Source: CALGLS01 sp965222105 (GTDB lineage Bacteria; Bacteroidota; Bacteroidia; Chitinophagales; Saprospiraceae). From it: 64,000 nt of DNA. The stretch is from contig CBDCTQ010000055.1 of the NCBI GenBank assembly GCA_965222105.1, positions 124,001 through 188,000 on the forward strand, read 5' to 3'. The position numbers and the translations under genes were made by a program. A model generated the notes under the pieces. That model saw only the letters and a list, made by a program, of their open reading frames with translations. It was not told the origin of the DNA and searched no databases. Below, piece by piece: positions 36,204-44,318 of this stretch; the first letter of the stretch is position 1; the number at the start of each line of letters is the position of its first letter.

Positions 36204-36234
36204 CCCGAAACACTTGTCCCGAACCCGTTTCGGG
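36204..36234. repeat. Dispersed palindrome CCCGAAAC...GTTTCGGG in the ALDH leader
   Basis: CCCGAAAC (36204-36211) pairs with GTTTCGGG (36227-36234); TTCCC and GGGAA extend it outward. It belongs with the TCCCGAA...TTCGGGA copies at 16004 and 56054. Confidence 0.6.
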
Positions 36235-36264
36235 TGGGAACCACACCACAAACATCAAAACACC

Positions 36265-37794
36265 ATGAATAAAAGTTTTCTGAAAAAGCTAGGTTTACTC
36301 AAAAAAAACAAGGGCACTTCCACCGGCCAGAAATCCTATGCCGGCACTAAAGAATACATCGACTCCTACTCGCCCGTCGACGGCGCCTACATCGGTAGCG
36401 TAAGTGTCACTTCCCAAAAAGAATACGAAAAGGTGGTGGCTGCCGCCGAAAAAGCCTTTCTGCAATGGCGCGAAATGCCGGCTCCCAAGCGCGGAGAGAT
36501 CGTACGTCAATACGGCGAAGAACTCCGTCGGCACAAAGACGCCCTCGGTCGGCTGGTATCCTACGAAATGGGCAAAAGCCTCCAGGAAGGCTGGGGCGAA
36601 GTGCAAGAAATGATCGACATCTGCGACTTTGCCGTCGGCCTGTCCAGACAACTGTATGGCCTGTCGATGCATTCGGAAAGGCCCGCCCACCGGATGTATG
36701 AACAGTGGCACCCCCTCGGCATCGTCGGCATCATATCGGCTTTCAACTTCCCGGTGGCAGTATGGTCGTGGAACGCCATGATCGCCCTGGTATGCGGCGA
36801 CGTGTGTATCTGGAAGCCCTCCGAAAAAACACCCCTTTGCGGGATCGCCTGTCAGAATATTTTTCAAAAGGTACTCAAAGCCAATAAAATCCCCGAAGGG
36901 GTATCCTGCCTGGTCAATGGCGACTACCGCATCGGAGAATACCTAACAACAGACACCCGGATCCCGCTGATCTCCGCCACCGGAAGCACCCGGATGGGCA
37001 AAATAGTGGGAGCAACCGTAGCAGCCCGACTCGGGCGCAGCTTGTTGGAGCTGGGTGGCAACAACGCCATCATCGTCACCCCCAACGCCGACCCGAAGAT
37101 CGTATTGACCGGGGCCGTTTTCGGAGCAGTGGGTACGGCCGGACAGCGCTGCACCACCACCCGTCGGCTGATCGTTCACCAAAGCAAGTACAACCAGGTG
37201 AAGAAAAGTTTGGCGAAAGCCTATGCCCAACTCAGGATCGGCAACCCCCTCGATCAGAAGACCCATGTAGGGCCGCTCATCGACAAAGATGCCGTCGACA
37301 ATTATCTCCGGGCCATTGAAAAGGTGAAGGCGGAAGGCGGAAAAATGGTGGTGGAAGGCGGCGTCCTCAAAGGCAAAGCCTACAAAAGCGGTTGCTACGT
37401 GCGCCCCTGCATAGCCGAGGTGAAAAACGATTTTGAGATCGTACAACACGAAACCTTTGCGCCGATACTGTACCTGATCAAATACAAAAACCTCTCGGAA
37501 GCCATTGCCATACAAAACGACGTACCGCAGGGGCTTTCCTCCGCCATCATGACCGATAGCCTGAAAGAAGCAGAGCAGTTTCTGTCGCCTGCCGGCTCCG
37601 ACTGCGGCATCGCCAACGTCAACATCGGCACCAGCGGCGCAGAGATCGGAGGCGCCTTCGGAGGAGAAAAAGAAACGGGCGGCGGCCGCGAAAGTGGCTC
37701 CGATGCCTGGAAGGCTTATATGCGTCGGCAGACCAATACGATCAATTACAGCAAGACGGTGCCGCTGGCCCAGGGGATTGAGTTTGATTTGTAG
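36265..37794 (+). CDS. ALDH7-type aldehyde dehydrogenase (alpha-aminoadipic semialdehyde dehydrogenase-like)
   Basis: The protein has 509 residues. Family features are the NAD-binding block SAFNFPVAVWSWNAMIAL, the catalytic Glu E262 in LLELGGNNA and the catalytic Cys C296 in GQRCTTTRR. The C-terminal signature is GGAFGGEKETGGGRESGSDAWKAYMRR in spirit of antiquitin/ALDH7A1. Such enzymes oxidise aminoadipate semialdehyde in lysine breakdown, and also betaine or lipid aldehydes. A frame extension to 36196 exists, but it is encoded by the dispersed palindrome in the leader. Hence ATG 36265 (MNKSFLKKLGL) is preferred. It is a single-gene unit with its own promoter box. Confidence 0.92.
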   Translation: MNKSFLKKLGLLKKNKGTSTGQKSYAGTKEYIDSYSPVDGAYIGSVSVTSQKEYEKVVAAAEKAFLQWREMPAPKRGEIVRQYGEELRRHKDALGRLVSYEMGKSLQEGWGEVQEMIDICDFAVGLSRQLYGLSMHSERPAHRMYEQWHPLGIVGIISAFNFPVAVWSWNAMIALVCGDVCIWKPSEKTPLCGIACQNIFQKVLKANKIPEGVSCLVNGDYRIGEYLTTDTRIPLISATGSTRMGKIVGATVAARLGRSLLELGGNNAIIVTPNADPKIVLTGAVFGAVGTAGQRCTTTRRLIVHQSKYNQVKKSLAKAYAQLRIGNPLDQKTHVGPLIDKDAVDNYLRAIEKVKAEGGKMVVEGGVLKGKAYKSGCYVRPCIAEVKNDFEIVQHETFAPILYLIKYKNLSEAIAIQNDVPQGLSSAIMTDSLKEAEQFLSPAGSDCGIANVNIGTSGAEIGGAFGGEKETGGGRESGSDAWKAYMRRQTNTINYSKTVPLAQGIEFDL

Positions 37795-37812
37795 GAGGGC
37801 GCAGAAATCCTT

Positions 37813-37848
37813 GCCACGAAGACTCTAAGTCACAAAGCCACACAAAGG
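37813..37848. repeat. CACAAAG-type repeat after the ALDH gene
   Basis: The stretch reads CCACGAAGACTC...CACAAAGCCACACAAAGG, the wording of the interior of the two MITE-like elements. GTCATTCACTC at about 37899-37909 resembles their right end with two mismatches, so this may be a decayed copy; no matching left end or target duplication is convincing. Confidence 0.4.
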
Positions 37849-37918
37849 TCAGCGATTCTCCCAACTCTAGCGGGACAGGACAGGCGCCAGGTAGATTTGT
37901 CATTCACTCAAAAAAAGT

Positions 37919-37945
37919 CCCCTCTCCCAAAAAAAGGAAGAGGGG
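37919..37945 (-). terminator. Terminator-like hairpin facing the minus strand, with no gene
   Basis: CCCCTCT (37919-37925) pairs with AGAGGGG (37939-37945). On the minus strand the stem is followed by ACTTTTTTTGAG, a classical tail, but both neighbouring genes are on the plus strand. It may be used weakly for the ALDH transcript, or mark an unseen minus-strand RNA. The rest of the 904-base gap 37795-38698 holds only the 41-residue ORF at 37996 and two palindromes near 38443 and 38535. Confidence 0.5.
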
Positions 37946-37995
37946 CTACATCCCAAAAACAGATTCAAGAAAAGCTCGTGATTGTTTGTTAAAGA

Positions 37996-38121
37996 ATGGT
38001 GAAACGAAATAATGATCGTTTTTCCATTCTCCATGACTTATTGTTGACGTTTGAAGTCGAAAAACCTTTCAAAGAAACAATCATACAATTACAAGGAGCT
38101 TTAGGAATAGAACCTGTTTAA
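37996..38121 (+). CDS. Short ORF, 41 residues, possibly a gene remnant
   Basis: ATG at 37996 follows an in-frame stop at 37990. It opens 41 codons reading like a compact helical protein (DRFSILHDLLLTFEVEKP, then KETIIQLQGALGIEPV) before TAA at 38119. The composition is protein-like, unlike the surrounding sequence. I recognise no family, and no ribosome site stands out. It could be a true small protein or the surviving end of a deleted gene. Confidence 0.3.
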   Translation: MVKRNNDRFSILHDLLLTFEVEKPFKETIIQLQGALGIEPV

Positions 38122-38442
38122 ATTCCCAGATTCTCTATGTTCATTGGATTTGAAATCACCATACAACACCGCATGGGCTTTCAATATAATGTGGACAAAC
38201 CAGGAATTTCACACTGTTTGAACAATAACTAAAGCCGGTCGGAACGGGCAAAGCCGCTCCACCGAAAAAGTCATTCCACCGCGTTTGAAGGAATTTAGCA
38301 CAGAATTACTGCAAAATACCTGTCAAAACGGAAAAGGTCTTAACGGCTGATGGGAAAGAAAGGAATTTGGGAATGGAGATTGTGGTTCTACTGTTGGGAT
38401 AATTTCGTTTGGCAAATTTATAACATATATTTCAATTTTTCA

Positions 38443-38546
38443 TACCTTAAAGGTAATTATTTTTTACGAAATTTGCACTTCTTTGTTACTTACCGGCAGC
38501 TATCACGCTGCACCCAACAATACCCACTTTGCTATACCTTACGGTA
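38443..38546. promoter_or_regulatory. Two related palindromes upstream of the CotH-domain gene
   Basis: TACCTT-A-AAGGTA (38443-38455) and TACC-TTAC-GGTA (38535-38546) are similar inverted repeats about 90 bases apart. They could be paired operator sites for the large T9SS protein gene that starts at 38699. No TAnnTTTG box is clear nearby. Confidence 0.3.
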
Positions 38547-38698
38547 AATGGGCGATTATGTTACCGTTTTAGGGTTAAAAATTACGCATTTCTGCCATAT
38601 TCGCACATCACCTTTCCAAACAAAGCACTGCAGCAGCCGTGTCGGCGTTTTCTATCGGAAAGTACGTTCGCAGTCATTGCTTATGCAAAATAAACACC

Positions 38699-41600
38699 AT
38701 GAAAAAACGAACACAACTAACCACACTCCTCACCTGCTTGTACCTTCTTACGGGCCACACCCAACTGTACATCAACGAATGGATGGCTGCCAACGATAAC
38801 GTTATCGCCGACAATGCCGGTGAATACGACGACTGGATCGAAATCTACAACGCCGGCACCACCCCCGTCAACCTCGCCGGTTATTACCTGACCGACGATG
38901 CCTCAGCACCCCCTTCCTGGCAAATACCCGCCACCAACGCGGCACTGACCACCGTCCCTCCCAATGGGTTTCTACTCCTCTGGGCCGACGACGATACCGA
39001 CCAGGGGCCCCACCACCTCCCCTTCAAGCTCAGCTCGTCGGGCGAACCCATCCTGCTCACCGACCCCGATGGCAGTACCCTGGTCGACGAGGTAGTCTTC
39101 GGCCAACAGAACTCCAATGTCTCTTACGGTCGAGCCACCGACGGCAGCAGCACACTTCAATTTTTTATTAATGCCACACCCGGTGCCTCCAACAATACAT
39201 CGACAGGCCCCGCCACGTACAACGCTATTTTTAAAATTCCGGTGACCGACCCAACCGACGATGCCGAGCAGCCTTTCGGCCAAAATTACACCGTCGTCGA
39301 TCATCAAACCCTCAAAATCGTCAATAACTGGAGCGGCAACCAGACCATCGGCATCCGCTTTCAAAACGTGCCCATCCCCGCCGGAGCCGCCGTCAACAAT
39401 GCCCAGATCCAATTTACCAATGCCCTGCCCAGCTCCAGCAACGGCCCTTCCGACCTGACCATCCGTGCTCAACTTTCCAACAACAGTGCTACATTTGTCA
39501 ATGAGCCCCAAAACATTACCAATCGCCCCCAGACCGCTGCTTCTGTCAACTGGCAGCCCCCCGACTGGAATGTATTCGACGATGCCGGACCCCACCAACG
39601 GACCCCCGACTTGTCGATGCTGCTCCAACAAGTCATCGACCTGCCCGGATGGACGGAGGGCAACGCCGCCTCCTTCATCATAACCGGCTCCGGCACCCGC
39701 ACCGTCTGGTCGGCCGACAACCCTAACTCCGATTTTGTACCGCACCTTTTGCTGGAAGCAGAATTGCCTGCACCCACGACCCCCGTCCAAAACCTGGTGA
39801 TCAACGAAATAGCCGCCCGTGGCACCATCTATGCCGATGAAGCCGGCCAATGCGACGACTGGATCGAACTGTACAACGCCGGAACAACCGCCGTCAACAT
39901 CGGCGGCCTTTTTCTGACCGATGACCTGAATGATCTGTCCAAATGGCAAATCGCCTCTTCTACCGTTATCCCGCCCGGCGGATTTCAAACCATTTGGACC
40001 GACGGCGACCCGGAGCAAGGAGGCCTGCACGCCAGTTTCAAACTAAGCGGCAGCGGCGAATCCGTCGCCCTCGTCCAATGGATAAATGACAGTTTTACCA
40101 TCATCGACCAGGTCAACTTTGGGGCCCTGCCCTTCCAAGCCAGCTATGGTCGTACCTCCGATGGCGCTACCGACTGGACGATCTTCGGAGAGATCACCCC
40201 CGCCGCTTCCAACAATGGTGCCCTCCCCTGGCTCCCTGCCCCAACAATAGATTTACCGACAGGTGGATACAACAATACGCAGACGGTCGCCCTCAGCCAT
40301 CCCAACCCCGATGCCAGCATTTACTACACTACCGATGGCACAGAGCCGGACCAAAGCGCAACACTGTACACCACACCCATTTCCATATCGGAAAATACCA
40401 GCCTCAAAGCCCGGGCATTTGCACCTGGATATGTGGAAAGCGCCAGCGCAAAGGCGGGCTATCTGATTGGCGAAAGCCTCCAGCTTCCCTCGATGTACAT
40501 CAACACCGATCCGGCGTATTTCTTCGACGACTATATTGGCATCTACGTGGAGGGGCTCAACGGCACCGACGGATTTTGCCAATCCACCCCCGCCAACTGG
40601 AACCAGGACTGGGAAGTACCCGTCAACCTGAGCATGATCCTGGAAGATGGTTCGCTGGCTTTCAGTGTAGATGCAGGTGCCAAAATAGGGGGCGGCTGTT
40701 CGAGAGCTCTCGATATGAAAAGCCTCAATATGGCCACCCGTGCAACCAAATACGGTTCGGAAAAAATCGACTATCCGCTTTTTGAAGGGCGCGACCACCA
40801 GGACTATCGCCGCATCAAATTGCGCAACAGCGGCCAGGACTATGTGCGGCTGGGATTCCGCGACGGCATCCTGCACAGCTTGTTGTGGGACAAAGTCGAT
40901 GTCGAATTGCAGGGTTACCAGCCTTCCGTTGTCTACCTCAACGGCGAATTTTGGGGCATCCACAACATCCGCGAACTGTACACCGATGAATTTTTTGAAG
41001 CGGTCTACGGCATTGACAAAAAGGAGATCGACATCATCAAAAACCCCAACCTCGCCTCGGAAGAGGTCAAGCGGGGCGACAATCTCGACTACCTCCAACT
41101 CTACAGTTTTTTTGAAAACAACGACTTCAGCCTTCCGGCAAATTTTCAACAAGCCGACTCCCTCATCGACCTCAACGAATTTACCAACTACTGGATATCG
41201 ATGACCTATACCGCCAATGCCGACTGGCCCGCCAACAACATCATCGTTTGGAAAGAAAAACGGGAGGGTGCCAAATGGCGCTATGCCGTCATGGACATGG
41301 ACAACAGCACCGCCAACGGCTACGACGATAAAACACAACCCGATTTCAACACCCTGGCCTTCGTTACTGACCCAAATAGCGTCAGTTGGCCCAATCACAA
41401 AAACAGCACCCTTACCTTTCGGAAAATGCTGGGAAATGAAAACTTCCGAAACGAGTTCATCCAGCGAACCTGTAGTTTTATCCATCTGATCTATGATGCC
41501 GATCGGGTAACCCAACAAACCGACAGCATCCAGGGGCTGATGCAACCCTATGTACAACAACACCTCGACAAATGGAACGCCGACAACGCCCTCGGTGGCA

Positions 41601-42877
41601 ACATCTTTTCCTGGCAGGGATGGATCGACGACTTTGTGGACTTTTTTGCCGAAAGGCCAACCCACATGCGCTCCTTCATCAACGATCAGTTTGCACTAAA
41701 CGGCACCTACGAACTCTTGCTGAATTACGACGCCAATACCGCCGGAGTGGTCAACATCAATTCCAACCAAATGGCCACCCCCTACAACTATACCGGTCGC
41801 TATTTTAAAGAGGTGCCGGTGAGGGTCACGGCTGTAGCCAAACCCAATTACACCTTTGCCTATTGGCTGGAAACCGGCGATACCGATCCGGCCATTGACT
41901 TTGTATCGAATGAAGACGCTACTCTGACACCAATTTTTGAATTGGCCCCCGACCTCGGCGCCGACACCTCCCTTTGTGAGGGAAGTACCTTGTTATTGGA
42001 TGCTACGGTGCCCGACTGCAATTGTTCCTACGAATGGTCCGACGGCTCTGCCTCGCCGCAGATAACGGTTGTAGCGGAGGTGCCGACAACTTATTCGGTA
42101 ACGGTAACCGATGCTTTCGGCACGTCCGGCATTGGAGAGATTCTGATCGGTATTGCTCCGGCTCCTTCCGCCACGGCTGAATCAACGCCCACAACTTGCC
42201 CGGGTGCCCTCGACGGCAGCATTGATGTAGAGCTAGCAGGAGGCGCCGACAACCATATTTTTTTGTGGAGCAATGGTGCTACCACGGAAGACCTCTTCGG
42301 GCTGGCTCCTGCCGACAATTATGCTGTCACCATCACCGGCTCCAACGGATGTAGTACTATTGTTGAAAATATTGAAGTGACCGCCCCCGATGACATAGGT
42401 ACAACGGTTACATCCAACCTTCCCGCTCCCGGCGACAGCAATGGCAGCATAGAAATTGCACCCTTCGGTGGCACGCCTCCCTACGATATTGTCTGGTTCG
42501 ATGGTACTACCGGCCCGGTGATCGACGGGCTTCCCTTCGGCTCCTACGCAGTGACCATCACCGATGTCAACGGATGCAGTTATGAAGAAGTGATCGATTT
42601 TTTTCCAACAGGAGAGACAGAGCTCCACCAATTATTGAGGTTTGAAGTGTTGCCCAATCCGGCAAGTTCACAAGCGGTGGTTCATTTGGCATTCAGCCAG
42701 AGGGAGGATTGCCGGTTGATTGTTTACAACCATCAGGGTCGTATTGTACAACAATACAATTACAGAAGTCAGCAAATTGCCGTTCCGTTGGAAGTGCATG
42801 ATTGGGCTGCGGGAATTTATTTGTTGGAATTGCAACTGGCACAAGGGCGCGCTTACCAACGGGTGGTGGTTCGGTAA
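38699..42877 (+). CDS. Large T9SS-secreted protein with lamin-tail, chitobiase-like, CotH-kinase and SprB-type repeats
   Basis: The protein has 1392 residues from ATG 38699, where a signal peptide begins (MKKRTQLTTLL). Domains in order: lamin-tail domain (about 18-140); a beta-domain (180-360); a second lamin-tail domain (360-490); a chitobiase/hexosaminidase C-terminal-type domain (510-590; IYYTTDGTEPDQSATLY); and a CotH kinase domain (600-990) with GIHNIRELYTDEFFE and the acidic WRYAVMDMDNS. Then come a short Ig-like segment (1095-1140), two or three SprB-type repeats (1155-1300) and a T9SS type A sorting domain (1313-1392, ending in VYNHQGRIVQ and RVVVR). It should reach the cell surface through T9SS. 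CotH kinases phosphorylate secreted proteins, so a surface protein kinase role is possible. A GTG 60 bases upstream lacks a signal peptide. Confidence 0.9.
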   Translation: MKKRTQLTTLLTCLYLLTGHTQLYINEWMAANDNVIADNAGEYDDWIEIYNAGTTPVNLAGYYLTDDASAPPSWQIPATNAALTTVPPNGFLLLWADDDTDQGPHHLPFKLSSSGEPILLTDPDGSTLVDEVVFGQQNSNVSYGRATDGSSTLQFFINATPGASNNTSTGPATYNAIFKIPVTDPTDDAEQPFGQNYTVVDHQTLKIVNNWSGNQTIGIRFQNVPIPAGAAVNNAQIQFTNALPSSSNGPSDLTIRAQLSNNSATFVNEPQNITNRPQTAASVNWQPPDWNVFDDAGPHQRTPDLSMLLQQVIDLPGWTEGNAASFIITGSGTRTVWSADNPNSDFVPHLLLEAELPAPTTPVQNLVINEIAARGTIYADEAGQCDDWIELYNAGTTAVNIGGLFLTDDLNDLSKWQIASSTVIPPGGFQTIWTDGDPEQGGLHASFKLSGSGESVALVQWINDSFTIIDQVNFGALPFQASYGRTSDGATDWTIFGEITPAASNNGALPWLPAPTIDLPTGGYNNTQTVALSHPNPDASIYYTTDGTEPDQSATLYTTPISISENTSLKARAFAPGYVESASAKAGYLIGESLQLPSMYINTDPAYFFDDYIGIYVEGLNGTDGFCQSTPANWNQDWEVPVNLSMILEDGSLAFSVDAGAKIGGGCSRALDMKSLNMATRATKYGSEKIDYPLFEGRDHQDYRRIKLRNSGQDYVRLGFRDGILHSLLWDKVDVELQGYQPSVVYLNGEFWGIHNIRELYTDEFFEAVYGIDKKEIDIIKNPNLASEEVKRGDNLDYLQLYSFFENNDFSLPANFQQADSLIDLNEFTNYWISMTYTANADWPANNIIVWKEKREGAKWRYAVMDMDNSTANGYDDKTQPDFNTLAFVTDPNSVSWPNHKNSTLTFRKMLGNENFRNEFIQRTCSFIHLIYDADRVTQQTDSIQGLMQPYVQQHLDKWNADNALGGNIFSWQGWIDDFVDFFAERPTHMRSFINDQFALNGTYELLLNYDANTAGVVNINSNQMATPYNYTGRYFKEVPVRVTAVAKPNYTFAYWLETGDTDPAIDFVSNEDATLTPIFELAPDLGADTSLCEGSTLLLDATVPDCNCSYEWSDGSASPQITVVAEVPTTYSVTVTDAFGTSGIGEILIGIAPAPSATAESTPTTCPGALDGSIDVELAGGADNHIFLWSNGATTEDLFGLAPADNYAVTITGSNGCSTIVENIEVTAPDDIGTTVTSNLPAPGDSNGSIEIAPFGGTPPYDIVWFDGTTGPVIDGLPFGSYAVTITDVNGCSYEEVIDFFPTGETELHQLLRFEVLPNPASSQAVVHLAFSQREDCRLIVYNHQGRIVQQYNYRSQQIAVPLEVHDWAAGIYLLELQLAQGRAYQRVVVR

Positions 42878-42996
42878 ACAAAATATGGATGAGGTTTTTA
42901 TACTTGTTCGTTTATATAGTGCAACAAGCCAAGATTTGTGCATTTTTAATCACCTTAAGTTGATTTTATTGAAACACATAGGCACAATAGGACACA

Positions 42997-43249
42997 CCTG
43001 CCTGCCGGCCAATGTCGTTAAGTTAGGTTTATTTTTATATATAACTAACTGAAAAAATTATGTTCGCGAGATCTCTCTGAGATTGTGCGTTTAATTATTG
43101 TGGCCTCTGGCTACATTTTTCAACGAGTTATACATATAAAAAATGCAATCTTAATGACATTGGCCTGCCGGCAGGCAAGGTAGTTTTTTGTCCTTCGGAC
43201 AAATAAACCCCAAATGCATGTAATTTTCTACCTATCGGTAGACAGGTAG
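42997..43249. repeat. Cluster of CCTGCC-type palindromes in the gap before lpxD
   Basis: CCTGCCTGCCGG (42997-43008), the perfect palindrome GCCTGCCGGCAGGC (43163-43176), and CTACCTATCGGTAGACAGGTAG (43228-43249) lie in the 375-base gap between convergent genes. A small hairpin TTTGTCC-TTC-GGACAAA (43187-43203) is also present. I see no gene here. Confidence 0.55.
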
Positions 43250-43252
43250 TTT

Positions 43253-44209
43253 TCACAAATTTATCCATAGAAGAGTATACTTCATTCTCTTCAACAAGTC
43301 GGGCAAACGCCTCAACGCGGCCACCATCCGGTAGTGCTGTCGTATTTCGATGGCTGGGGCGCCAAAATAGGTCTTGCCTCCTTCCAGTGAGCGGGCCACA
43401 CCCGACTTGGCGGAAATAACGGCTTTGTCGTCGATGTGTAGATTCTGAGCGATCCCTGCCTGACCGTATATGACTACCTGGTCGCCAACAACGGTCTTAC
43501 CGCCAATGCCCACCTGGGCAGCCAGCAGACAATTTTTTCCTATCACTACGCCATGACCGATGTGTACCTGGCAATCCAGTTTGGTCCCTTCGCCGATAAC
43601 GGTATCACCCGATACGCCTTTATTGATGGTACACCCGGCGCCAATGTCTACCCGGTCGTGGATCACCACCCTTCCGCCCGAGCGCCATTTTTTCTGGGTG
43701 CCGTCGGGGAGTTTTTTAAAATAAAAGGCATCCGTCCCGATGATGCTTCCGCTTTGGATGAGTACGTGACTGCCTATAAGGGAGTGTTCGGCGATGACCA
43801 CATTGGCTTGTACGTGGGTGTACTGTCCGATCCGGACATGAGGCCCGATCACCACATTGGGTTCAATAATAGCCGAAGGGTGGACGACGGCCGAGGGGTG
43901 GATCCGTTCATTCAGCGGCTGTATGGGGCGGTGAGCCATCACCAGGCTGTTGTAGGCTTCAAAGGGTTCGTCGCAAAGCAACAATGCTTTTCCGGGAGGG
44001 CAGTCAACCCGTTCGTTGAGCAGGATGATGGTCGCCGCCGACTGGAGGGATCTGTCAAAATACTTGGGAGCATCGACAAAAGTGATGTCTCCGTTTTCGA
44101 CTTTGTGTATTTCGTTGATGCCGGATGCCAGTAAGCTGTCATCGCCAATGAGTTCGGCACCAATGCGTTGAGCAATTTCCCGGACGGGGATGGGTTGAGC
44201 GAATTTCAT
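43253..44209 (-). CDS. lpxD: UDP-3-O-acylglucosamine N-acyltransferase (LpxD homologue)
   Basis: The protein has 318 residues. An N-terminal uridine-binding domain (1-100) leads into a left-handed beta-helix of hexapeptide repeats (about 103-270; IHPSAVVHPSAIIEPNVVIGPHVRIG). A short helical C-terminus follows. The expected catalytic histidine lies in QVHIGHGVVIG (H216 or H219). LpxD adds the N-linked acyl chain of lipid A precursor in the cytoplasm. No lpxA, lpxC or fabZ genes are adjacent, so it may be a second, orphan copy of the kind some Bacteroidota carry. It is divergent from the S9 peptidase gene. Confidence 0.88.
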   Translation of the reverse strand: MKFAQPIPVREIAQRIGAELIGDDSLLASGINEIHKVENGDITFVDAPKYFDRSLQSAATIILLNERVDCPPGKALLLCDEPFEAYNSLVMAHRPIQPLNERIHPSAVVHPSAIIEPNVVIGPHVRIGQYTHVQANVVIAEHSLIGSHVLIQSGSIIGTDAFYFKKLPDGTQKKWRSGGRVVIHDRVDIGAGCTINKGVSGDTVIGEGTKLDCQVHIGHGVVIGKNCLLAAQVGIGGKTVVGDQVVIYGQAGIAQNLHIDDKAVISAKSGVARSLEGGKTYFGAPAIEIRQHYRMVAALRRLPDLLKRMKYTLLWINL

Positions 44210-44318
44210 GAATGAATTTTATTTGATTGGTCGTTCAAAGGTCGGAAAAATTCATTTTGAAAATACCAATCAAAGAAAAATCCTTATATTCGGTTTTTCA
44301 TACCACAATTTGAGCAAC

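Noticed and set aside
37786..37909. A third MITE-like copy after the ALDH gene
   Set aside because: Only the right end (GTCATTCACTC) and interior wording match. The left end is poor and there is no 9-bp duplication, so I kept it as a possible decayed copy only.
40253..41665. A 470-codon open frame on the minus strand inside the CotH-domain gene
   Set aside because: It is antisense to a gene with clear domains. Its composition (Val/Gly/Asp-rich, no domain) is that of a shadow of GC-rich codons.
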